From Acidimicrobiales bacterium (lineage in GTDB: Bacteria > Actinomycetota > Acidimicrobiia > Acidimicrobiales > Ilumatobacteraceae), in assembly GCA_030830415.1 (NCBI GenBank), contig JAURNB010000082.1, forward strand, positions 1-9,095: DNA of 9,095 bases, written 5' to 3'. The translations under genes were made by a program, and so were the position numbers. Below are positions 1 through 5,661 of the stretch, in pieces. The stretch's first letter is position 1. Each line of letters opens with the position of its first letter. A model generated the notes under the pieces. The model had not been told where the DNA came from, made no database searches, and saw only the letters and a program-made list of their open reading frames with translations.

Positions 1-32
1 GCTGCAAGGATGAGGAATTGATTCACCAACAT
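1..32 (-). CDS. nuoK: NADH-quinone oxidoreductase subunit K, 5' end only (partial)
   Basis: Only the first ten codons lie in the window; the gene continues past the left edge. Reading the minus strand after the nuoJ stop there is CAG and then ATG, giving MLVNQFLILA, a hydrophobic start that fits the first transmembrane helix of NuoK. The start is supported by an AAGGA-type ribosome binding site about 7 bases upstream, inside the last codons of nuoJ; a GTG two codons later is less well spaced. NuoK is a small three-helix membrane subunit between NuoJ and the antiporter-like subunits and takes part in proton translocation. The call rests mainly on position directly after nuoJ, where nuoK is nearly always found, and on the hydrophobic start; the diagnostic membrane glutamates are outside the window. 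Confidence 0.72.
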   Translation of the reverse strand, partial: MLVNQFLILA

Positions 33-35
33 CTG

Positions 36-530
36 TTAGTCCTTCCTTGCCAAAACAATTGCGCCGATAACGGCCACGAGTAATACAAATGACAAAGCCC
101 AAAATGGCAGCAAATACGGACCAAAAATTTGATCTGAAATTGCTTGAGTGCTCACCAGTTCTGAGTCGGTTGGAAGTTTTTCATCACCGAAACTTGAAGT
201 GAGCGCCATGATCATGACACCTAAAAGAAGCAGCGAGGCCGGGATACCGAGATACCACGTCGGGTTGTTCAGTAGTTTCTCTTTACCCAGTTGGGCTCGA
301 GTCAACATGGTGCCGAACAAGAAGAGCACCATCACAGCGCCGATATACACAAGAACTTGTGTCACCGCAACGAACTCTGCAGCGAGCAAAATATATTGTG
401 CTGCTGCACCCGCAAGCACAAGCACCAACCACAATGCTGCGTGTACAACGTTGTTGACAGTGACTACGCGTAGTGCGCCAACCACCATGATGGCGGCAAT
501 AATTCCGAAGGCAATGTTTTGAGCAACCAT
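36..530 (-). CDS. nuoJ: NADH-quinone oxidoreductase subunit J
   Basis: NuoJ is a membrane subunit of the complex I proton-pumping arm, next to NuoA, NuoH and NuoK near the quinone cavity. The 164-residue protein shows about five transmembrane segments: roughly residues 5-22, 28-48, 52-76, 92-111 and 139-161. The strongest family signature is the stretch around residues 51-76 (EFVAVTQVLVYIGAVMVLF), which corresponds to the highly conserved third helix with the EF..V...VYIGA pattern; this helix contains the pi-bulge linked to conformational coupling in known structures. Length is at the short end for bacterial NuoJ (about 165-260), because the C-terminus ends directly after helix 5 (ARKD). The ATG lies 2 bases after the nuoI stop with an AAAGG motif upstream, and nuoK begins 3 bases after the TAA, so it sits inside one operon. 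Confidence 0.95.
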   Translation of the reverse strand: MVAQNIAFGIIAAIMVVGALRVVTVNNVVHAALWLVLVLAGAAAQYILLAAEFVAVTQVLVYIGAVMVLFLFGTMLTRAQLGKEKLLNNPTWYLGIPASLLLLGVMIMALTSSFGDEKLPTDSELVSTQAISDQIFGPYLLPFWALSFVLLVAVIGAIVLARKD

Positions 531-532
531 GG

Positions 533-1024
533 TTACTTTTTGCCTTTCTTGTCGGCGCCTACTTCTAATTCAGGCGCTGCAGGAACGGTTTCCATCCACT
601 CACCAAGTTTTGCCTTGTCATGTAAGAGGTCGGCGATACGTGGCTCAGAGTATTCGTATTCAGGACTCCAGAAAAGCGCGTCGAACGGACACACTTCAAC
701 ACAAATTCCGCAGTACATGCACAATGCGTAGTCGATGTCGAAACGATCGAGTTTGTTGACTGCACGGGGCTTGCCACCAGCACGACGTGGCGGAGCAAGT
801 TCTTTGTGCCCTTCAATGTAAATGCACCAGTCGGGACATGAACGTACGCACAGCATGCACGATGTGCAGTTGCCTTCGTGGAGCGCAATGACGCCGCGAG
901 CGCGCACTGGAGGTGCCTCTTTTGCATGCGGATATTGAACGGTATTGGCGCCCTTGGTGATGGTTTCCACCATGGTGCCAAAGGTGACTCCGAGGCCTTT
1001 GAATAATCCGGGTACTTTTGCCAT
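533..1024 (-). CDS. nuoI: NADH-quinone oxidoreductase subunit I (2x[4Fe-4S] ferredoxin-like)
   Basis: NuoI carries clusters N6a and N6b, which relay electrons towards N2 in NuoB. With the start at the ATG that overlaps the nuoH stop by one base (TAATG), the protein has 163 residues. Two CxxCxxCxxxCP motifs are visible: Cys53, 56, 59, 63 and Cys102, 105, 108, 112. The reading frame is open a further 23 codons upstream inside nuoH, but that extension has no family similarity, so the 1024 start is preferred; AAGG lies about 11 bases before it. The first motif continues as CPDWCIYIEGHKE, followed by a basic Pro/Arg/Gly-rich linker (residues 77-91), then LCMYCGICVEVCPFDALFWSPEYEY. This style is what I remember of the second NuoI type in Actinomycetota rather than of classical NuoI. 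The C-terminal tail (after about 145) is charged and ends in lysines. Confidence 0.95.
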   Translation of the reverse strand: MAKVPGLFKGLGVTFGTMVETITKGANTVQYPHAKEAPPVRARGVIALHEGNCTSCMLCVRSCPDWCIYIEGHKELAPPRRAGGKPRAVNKLDRFDIDYALCMYCGICVEVCPFDALFWSPEYEYSEPRIADLLHDKAKLGEWMETVPAAPELEVGADKKGKK

Positions 1025-2076
1025 TAGAACGCAACCTTCAAAACTGACGTCGCCATGATGTTGACGAGCGAAACAGGAATTAGAACCTTCCACGCAAAAC
1101 GCTGCAATTGATCTTCACGGAAACGTGGGTAGCTAAAACGCACCCACATGATGATGAAAACCAAACCAAGCATCTTCGTGAGCATGATGAGCGGTCCGCC
1201 GATATTCATCCAATTATCGACGTCGTTGATTCCGGTCCATCCGAACCAGGAGAAAGGAACGCCCCAGCCGCCAAGGAAAAGCACTGATGCGATGAAGGCA
1301 AACACGCCGGCGGTTGCGAATTCACCGATGAAGAACATCAGGAATCGGAAACCTGAGTATTCAGTCATGTAACCCGACACCAATTCAGATTCGGCAATAG
1401 GCATGTCGAAAGGAGTCTGTGTTAATTCTGCTTGTACAGCAATCATGAAAATAACAAAGCCGACAAATTGCGTGAGCAGATAAGGGTTACCTAAACCATC
1501 CCAGCCAAAAATGCTGCCTGCATTTTGTGCAACAACAATGTTTTGCAAATTCATTGAGCCGGCCTGAATGACAACACCCACAACCGCGAGGATCATTGGC
1601 AGTTCATATGCGATGAGCTGGCCAGCTGCTCGCAAGCCACCGAGCAACGAATATTTATTGGCACTCGACCAACCTGCCATCAAAATGCCGAGCACCGAAA
1701 CTGACGACACTGCAAGCGCATAAAACACACCTGCCTCGAAGTTGGTGAACCATGCATCAGGGCCAAACGGCACAACAGCAACAAGCAGGAATGTACTTGC
1801 GAGAACAATAAGCGGCGCAATCTTAAATACAAAGCTGTCGGCGCGTTCTGGCAAGAGATCTTCTTTTTGCAACCACTTGCCTACTTCAGCAAATAGTTGC
1901 ATTGAGCCGTAAGGTCCTGCTTCCATTGGCCCCAGACGACTTTGCATGAACGACATCATCTTGAATAGGAACAAATAGACGATGGTTCCTGCAGGTAAAA
2001 GAACAGCAACAGCGCCGCCAAGCAGGCGCAAAAGTGTTTCCCCCCAATAAGGAATGCTGGATAGTAAGGCGTACAT
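1024..2076 (-). CDS. nuoH: NADH-quinone oxidoreductase subunit H
   Basis: NuoH is the membrane subunit that forms most of the quinone tunnel and links the peripheral and membrane arms. The 350-residue protein has about eight hydrophobic segments and the expected landmarks: QSRLGPMEAGPYGSMQ (45-60), then the helix with KED (71-73), GWSSANKYSLLGGLRAAGQ (135-153) followed by YELPM, and the quinone-cavity loop TPFDMPIAESELVSGYMTEYSG (221-242). Compared with the usual RAPFDLPEAESELVAGYHTEYSG, Arg is replaced by Gln220, the first Glu of PEAESE by Ile227 and His by Met237; Asp224, Glu229, Glu231 and Glu239 remain. Start ATG overlaps the nuoD stop by one base (TGATG), suggesting coupled translation; no strong ribosome binding site is visible. 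In this locus nuoH follows nuoD directly, with nuoE, nuoF and nuoG absent. Confidence 0.96.
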   Translation of the reverse strand: MYALLSSIPYWGETLLRLLGGAVAVLLPAGTIVYLFLFKMMSFMQSRLGPMEAGPYGSMQLFAEVGKWLQKEDLLPERADSFVFKIAPLIVLASTFLLVAVVPFGPDAWFTNFEAGVFYALAVSSVSVLGILMAGWSSANKYSLLGGLRAAGQLIAYELPMILAVVGVVIQAGSMNLQNIVVAQNAGSIFGWDGLGNPYLLTQFVGFVIFMIAVQAELTQTPFDMPIAESELVSGYMTEYSGFRFLMFFIGEFATAGVFAFIASVLFLGGWGVPFSWFGWTGINDVDNWMNIGGPLIMLTKMLGLVFIIMWVRFSYPRFREDQLQRFAWKVLIPVSLVNIMATSVLKVAF

Positions 2077-3248
2077 CAGCGATCAATGTCTCCGAGGATG
2101 AAGTACAACGAAGCGAGAATGGTGATGATGTCGGGGACGTAAACACCTTTCAACAGCCACGGCACGATGGAAATATTGTTAAAACTTGCCGAACGGATCT
2201 TCACACGGAAAGGTCCGAGGTCACCCTTTGACACAACGTAATAACCCATTTCACCGAGCGGGTTTTCAGTTGATATCCAAGCTTCACCTTCTGGCACCTT
2301 AATAATGCGTGGCACCTTGGTCATCACAGGACCACTGGGTAATGTGTCTAAGAGACGTTCAACAATATAAGTAGATTCACGTGTCTCTTGGAGACGTACC
2401 CAACAACGTGCGTACGAGTCGCCGTCGTTGTGTGTCCATACTTTCCAATCGACCTTGTCCCATGCCATTGGTAGTGACTGATCGCGACGGAGGTCCCAGT
2501 CGACACCGCTAGCGCGCAAGTTTGCACCTGACATGCCGTACTGCAAGGCAACATCGCGAGGGATCACACCAATACCACGAGTACGTGATTCAAAGATTTC
2601 GTTGCCGAAAAGCAAGTTCTCAATTTCGTCGCAGAACTTCCGCATCTTTTTCATCACTGCACGTGTTTCATCAACCCAACCTGCAGGCAGGTCGTCTTTG
2701 AGTCCACCGATACGGTCGAAGTTGGGGTGGAAGCGTCCGCCGGTTGCACCTTCAATGAGGTTCAGCACATATTCGCGGTCGCGGAATGCGAAAAAGACAG
2801 GAGTAATTGCGCCGAGCTGAACTCCGAGATCTCCGAGGAAGAGCGAAACGTTTGCGATGCGGGAAAGCTCGAACAAAATGGTGCGAATGTGTTGCGCACG
2901 AGGTGGTGCTTCAATTTCCATCAACTGTTCGGCTGCCAAAATGAATGGCACTTCGTTTGCAAAACTGCCGAGCCAGTCGATGCGGTTCACGAGAGCAGTA
3001 ACTTGCGGGAACGTGCGCACTTCGGTCAACTTTTCATAACCACGATGCATGTATCCACACGATGGTTCTGCCCACAACACTTGCTCACCGTCGAGACGAG
3101 CAATGATGCGTAGCGTGCCGTGGGTAGCAGGGTGTTGTGGCCCAATGTTGAGGGTCATCCCCTCGGTTTCGAGTTCTACGTTGACGCGCGCATCTGCTGC
3201 TTGCGAGGCAATGTAAGCCAACTGTTGACGATCACCAATCATTGTCAT
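2076..3248 (-). CDS. nuoD: NADH-quinone oxidoreductase subunit D (49-kDa type)
   Basis: NuoD is the hydrogenase-derived 49-kDa subunit that, with NuoB and NuoH, forms the quinone reduction site of complex I. The 390-residue protein has MTLNIGPQHPATHGTLR (31-47), HRGYEKLTE (68-76), PPRAQHIR (115-122), GAITPVFFAFRDRE (146-159), the RIGGLKDDLP loop (179-188), GANLRASGV (241-249) and the family C-terminus GDIDR. His43, Arg89 and His174 correspond to Thermus His38, Arg84 and His169. Trp92 stands where the quinone-binding Tyr87 is expected and Gln144 where Asp139 is expected, with a constant offset of five residues in my hand alignment. The start ATG overlaps the nuoC stop (ATGA) and has AAGGA eight bases upstream, which favours it over the in-frame ATG two codons later. 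The gene is separate from nuoC, unlike the fused nuoCD of E. coli. Confidence 0.97.
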   Translation of the reverse strand: MTMIGDRQQLAYIASQAADARVNVELETEGMTLNIGPQHPATHGTLRIIARLDGEQVLWAEPSCGYMHRGYEKLTEVRTFPQVTALVNRIDWLGSFANEVPFILAAEQLMEIEAPPRAQHIRTILFELSRIANVSLFLGDLGVQLGAITPVFFAFRDREYVLNLIEGATGGRFHPNFDRIGGLKDDLPAGWVDETRAVMKKMRKFCDEIENLLFGNEIFESRTRGIGVIPRDVALQYGMSGANLRASGVDWDLRRDQSLPMAWDKVDWKVWTHNDGDSYARCWVRLQETRESTYIVERLLDTLPSGPVMTKVPRIIKVPEGEAWISTENPLGEMGYYVVSKGDLGPFRVKIRSASFNNISIVPWLLKGVYVPDIITILASLYFILGDIDR

Positions 3249-3940
3249 TGTGCTGATCCTTCCGCTTCATCTTCATCGCCGCCACCAGGAAGTGGTTCTA
3301 CATCGACAATTCCAGGCCACGGTTTCACCATGCGTGACAGCAGTGGGAAGTCTTTGCGTAATGGGTGCCCCTCGAAATCGGTTGGCAGGTACATGTTGCG
3401 CAAATCGGGGTGACCCGCAAATGAGATGCCGAACATTTCATGAGTTTCTCGTTCATGCCAGTTTGCACCAGCGAAAACACTCACCCACGAGGGAACTTCT
3501 GGAGTTGCATCGGGAACATCGGTTTTCATAGTGATACCCACATGAGTGCGGTGATTCACCAGACGAGCGAAAACTTGCATCCGTGTTTCGCCACCAGCAA
3601 GGCCTTGTTTGATTTCCGTGCTGCGTTCTTCTCGTTCTGCAGTTGGGTCTTCTTCACCTTTTCCAAAAGGCGATGGCATCCAGTCGATTGCTGAAAGAAA
3701 GCAGAAGTAGTCGAAACCTAAACTTGCCTTTAATGCTGCGGCACTTGTTGCCCATGCATCGGTAGCAATACGTACACACAGGTCGTTGCCAACGTTGATG
3801 TGCGACTCTACGAGCGCATCGCCCAAGCAAGCCGTTACATCACTCAGTAATTGTTCACGCATCTGATCTTGACGCGGAGTTGCTTCAGCGGGAGACGACA
3901 ACGGGTTCACCTTTCCGCTCGGCAACAGCTGCAGCATCAC
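3245..3940 (-). CDS. nuoC: NADH-quinone oxidoreductase subunit C (30-kDa type)
   Basis: NuoC is the 30-kDa structural subunit that packs against NuoD in the peripheral arm; it has no cofactor. The family signature is clear at residues 160-200 of the longest frame: NWHERETHEMFGISF, then GHPDLRNMYLP, then FEGHPLRKDFPL. Residues 88-118 form a charged insertion rich in Glu and Lys, within the N-terminal half, and the C-terminus is acidic (GGGDEDEAEGSAQ). The start is uncertain. The longest frame begins with GTG at 3940 followed by ATG at 3937 and overlaps the nuoB end by 56 bases. TTG at 3901 has an AGGTGA site five bases upstream and would give 218 residues. ATG at 3862 lies just after the nuoB stop and would give 205 residues, still with the whole conserved domain. 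The stop overlaps the nuoD start. Confidence 0.92.
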   Translation of the reverse strand: MMLQLLPSGKVNPLSSPAEATPRQDQMREQLLSDVTACLGDALVESHINVGNDLCVRIATDAWATSAAALKASLGFDYFCFLSAIDWMPSPFGKGEEDPTAEREERSTEIKQGLAGGETRMQVFARLVNHRTHVGITMKTDVPDATPEVPSWVSVFAGANWHERETHEMFGISFAGHPDLRNMYLPTDFEGHPLRKDFPLLSRMVKPWPGIVDVEPLPGGGDEDEAEGSAQ

Positions 3941-4442
3941 GGTTCATAGCGACGTATCCGTCGCCACGCCAGCGCGCAGCCATATCTTCATTTTTAATGC
4001 GTTGTTGCAACAACACAATTCCTTCAAGAAGTGCTTCTGGTCGTGGTGGGCAACCAGGAACGTAAACATCGACCGGAATGATTTGATCGACGCCTTTAGT
4101 TACTGAGTAGCTATCCCAATAAGGTCCGCCGCAGTTCGCGCAACTTCCCATTGAGATGACGTATTTCGGTTCTGGCATTTGCTCGTATAAACGCTTGACA
4201 GCAGGAGCCATTTTGTCGGTCACGGTTCCGGAGATCACAACAAGGTCTGCTTGTCGTGGGCTTGCGGGGAGAGGAATCACACCAAGACGCATCACGTCGT
4301 AGCGCGGCGAGCCAAAGGCAGCACCCATTTCAATAGCGCAACATGCGAGACCCCACTGGTACACCCACAAGCTGTACGAGCGTCCCATGTTGAAAAGTGA
4401 GGTAAGAGGCTTGGGTAGCCGACCACGTTCTACGAGTCCCAT
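3885..4442 (-). CDS. nuoB: NADH-quinone oxidoreductase subunit B (PSST type, cluster N2)
   Basis: NuoB holds cluster N2, the last iron-sulfur cluster before quinone. The 185-residue protein shows the tandem-cysteine motif GLACCAIEM (Cys34, Cys35), ASPRQADL (60-67), GSCANCGG (ligand Cys101) and PGCPPRPEALLEGI (ligand Cys131), which together give the four N2 ligands of the family. The second cysteine of GSCANC (Cys104) is not a ligand in known structures. The N-terminus is short and starts directly with the conserved amphipathic region; the C-terminal 35 residues are variable. The ATG at 4442 has AAGGG about nine bases upstream. A 63-base spacer separates it from the nuoA stop, and its 3' end overlaps the nuoC frame. 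That spacer contains nothing I recognise apart from the ribosome binding site. Confidence 0.97.
   Translation of the reverse strand: MGLVERGRLPKPLTSLFNMGRSYSLWVYQWGLACCAIEMGAAFGSPRYDVMRLGVIPLPASPRQADLVVISGTVTDKMAPAVKRLYEQMPEPKYVISMGSCANCGGPYWDSYSVTKGVDQIIPVDVYVPGCPPRPEALLEGIVLLQQRIKNEDMAARWRGDGYVAMNRDAAAVAERKGEPVVVSR
3907..3912 (-). promoter_or_regulatory. nuoC: Possible ribosome binding site deciding an alternative nuoC start (TTG at 3901)
   Basis: On the minus strand the sequence AGGTGA, a good match to the anti-Shine-Dalgarno core, lies five bases before an in-frame TTG at 3901. Neither the GTG/ATG pair at 3940/3937 nor the ATG at 3862 has an equally good site. If used, nuoC would overlap nuoB by only 17 bases. 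This is seen in sequence; its use as a start is inference. Confidence 0.35.
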
Positions 4443-4505
4443 ATTTTTAGCCCTTCGCCTTTGTCATTCTGCAAGTACGCAATTCACCTGGCATGCATTG
4501 TGTTG

Positions 4506-4871
4506 TTACACCCACCGCAATACTCCCTTACGCCACGCGTACACAAGCCCAAGCAACAAAACGGCGACAAAGATACCCATTTCAATGAGACCGAATGATC
4601 CGTAACGCTCAAGTTGTGTTGCCCATGGAAACAAGAAGACTGCTTCAACGTCGAAGACAACGAACAAAAGTGCAAAAACGTAATAGCGAATTTGGCTTTG
4701 CGACCAGCCTTCACCAACAGGGTCTACACCACTTTCATACGGCATAGATTTTTCGCGCGTGGGGTGATTCGGCCGCAAAAGCGACGAGACCCATAGCAAG
4801 AGCCCAGCCAATGCAAAAGCGAGGAGCCCAAACCAAAACACGGTGAGATATGAACGCAAGAAGTCGGACAT
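4506..4871 (-). CDS. nuoA: NADH-quinone oxidoreductase subunit A
   Basis: NuoA is a three-helix membrane subunit near the quinone tunnel entrance, homologous to mitochondrial ND3. With start ATG at 4871 the protein has 121 residues, typical of the family. Transmembrane segments are at about 9-31, 63-82 and 93-113. The conserved loop reads PYESGVDPVG (44-53), where many relatives have Cys in place of Ser47; E. coli also has Ser. It is followed by the second helix motif FDVEAVFLFPW with Asp74 and Glu76. The frame is open 20 codons further upstream to a TTG, but that part is not hydrophobic or family-like. No convincing ribosome binding site precedes the ATG, so the message may be leaderless. 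It is the first gene of the main operon, 72 bases after the amidotransferase-like gene on the same strand. Confidence 0.95.
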   Translation of the reverse strand: MSDFLRSYLTVFWFGLLAFALAGLLLWVSSLLRPNHPTREKSMPYESGVDPVGEGWSQSQIRYYVFALLFVVFDVEAVFLFPWATQLERYGSFGLIEMGIFVAVLLLGLVYAWRKGVLRWV

Positions 4872-4879
4872 CGCATACG

Positions 4880-4931
4880 AAACTACTACTTGACACGCAT
4901 TTGAAAGGAAACCATCGCCCGTTCCCGTCAA
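4880..4931 (-). promoter_or_regulatory. Candidate promoter region for the nuoA-nuoK operon
   Basis: The 72-base gap between the amidotransferase-like gene and nuoA holds, on the minus strand, a TTGACG (4931-4926), similar to a -35 box, and a TAGTTT (4885-4880), fitting the TANNNT pattern of a -10 box, eight bases before the nuoA ATG. These two are not spaced to act together (about 40 bases apart), so at most one belongs to a real promoter. The TAGTTT position and the lack of a ribosome binding site would fit a leaderless nuoA transcript. No hairpin terminator for the upstream gene is evident, so read-through is also possible. Weak evidence only. Confidence 0.25.
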
Positions 4932-4943
4932 GATTTCAGGCCG

Positions 4944-5642
4944 TTACTTGTGCATTTGAGCAACAAAATACTCGAGCAACACTGCGCATTGGCTCGCATA
5001 GGTGTCGGCTCGGCGGGCAGTTTCTTCGAGCAAGGTCTCAGGGTCGATGCCTGCTTGCTGAAGTTCGACTGGCCCGGCTGCTGAACCCACCCGCGACCAC
5101 CTCTGCACTACTGCCGGGGTCACTTCGGGGTGGAACTGGACGCCAAAACTCCGCCCACACTGGAATACCTGCACCCCGGCGGAGCTTTTTGCCCAGATCT
5201 GGGCTTCTGCGGGTGGGATGAGCATGTCGTAATGCCACTGAAACCACTGTTTTTGGGCAAAATCGGGCATTTTTTGCGTAAAATTGGGTTCCCAGTCCAC
5301 CGAAAACCAGCCAATTTCCGTGTGATGAGCCGCTTTCACCTCGCCACCGAGGGCAAAAGCCAGTATTTGGGCCCCAAAACAGACCCCAAACAGGGGAATT
5401 CCGGCCTGGTGGGCACTTCGCAGCAGCTCACTCTCCTTGCGTACATGGTGCGCTACATCAGTCCAATAGACCGACCAATCGGAGCCTAACGACACCACTA
5501 ATTGCACATCTTGGCCCAAAAGTGGCCACTGGTCTGACTCTTCTCGTGTGAGTTGAGTAAAGACATACCCCATGTTTTGGAAGGCCGCAACAACATGTCC
5601 GCCATCGTTGTCGCCTTGGTTCGCAATGAGGATTGCACGCAT
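4944..5642 (-). CDS. Class I glutamine amidotransferase-like protein (GATase1 superfamily), substrate unknown
   Basis: The 232-residue protein has the class I glutamine amidotransferase triad: nucleophile Cys88 in LFGVCFGAQ, and His171 and Glu173 in GVQFHPEVTP. The layout, including QWFQWHYD around His137, fits the stand-alone GMP-synthase-like amidotransferase family, whose members hydrolyse glutamine or gamma-glutamyl compounds; the true substrate cannot be told from sequence. No signal peptide or membrane segment is seen, so it should be cytosolic. The start at 5642 gives MRAILIANQGDNDGG, the usual first beta strand and loop; an ATG 17 codons upstream would overlap ilvA and adds no family-like sequence. 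No ribosome binding site precedes it. It is divergent from ilvA with only about 19 bases between starts. Codon use favours GCC, CCC and GGG more than the nuo genes do, which hints at a different history. Confidence 0.85.
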   Translation of the reverse strand: MRAILIANQGDNDGGHVVAAFQNMGYVFTQLTREESDQWPLLGQDVQLVVSLGSDWSVYWTDVAHHVRKESELLRSAHQAGIPLFGVCFGAQILAFALGGEVKAAHHTEIGWFSVDWEPNFTQKMPDFAQKQWFQWHYDMLIPPAEAQIWAKSSAGVQVFQCGRSFGVQFHPEVTPAVVQRWSRVGSAAGPVELQQAGIDPETLLEETARRADTYASQCAVLLEYFVAQMHK

Positions 5643-5661
5643 AGGGCTACGGTAGGTGCAG
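5643..5661. promoter_or_regulatory. Very short divergent promoter region with a symmetric TACGGTA core
   Basis: The starts of the amidotransferase-like gene (minus, 5642) and ilvA (plus, 5662) are 19 bases apart. The gap contains CTACGGTAG (5647-5655), whose arms CTAC and GTAG are complementary around a central G. It gives a TANNNT-type -10 hexamer on both strands: TACGGT on plus, eight bases before the ilvA ATG, and TACCGT on minus, six bases before the amidotransferase ATG. On the minus strand a TTGTTG lies 17 bases upstream of TACCGT. Both genes lack a clear, well-spaced ribosome binding site, which suits leaderless transcripts. Promoter function is inferred, not shown. Confidence 0.4.

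Noticed and set aside
1024..1093. A longer NuoI beginning inside nuoH
   Set aside because: The extra 23 residues are translated from conserved nuoH sequence in another frame and do not look like NuoI; the ATG overlapping the nuoH stop is the natural start.
4443..4505. A six-codon ATG-to-TAA frame (MTKAKG) in the nuoA-nuoB spacer on the minus strand, as a possible leader peptide
   Set aside because: It has no dedicated ribosome binding site and no attenuator-like hairpin follows it; AAGG at its end is better explained as the nuoB ribosome binding site.
5187..5247. An antisense frame inside the amidotransferase-like gene with a peptide resembling translated Illumina adapter (PTRRS.DL)
   Set aside because: The underlying bases do not match the adapter sequence, and the amidotransferase frame reads through with conserved family residues on both sides, so there is no sign of contamination.
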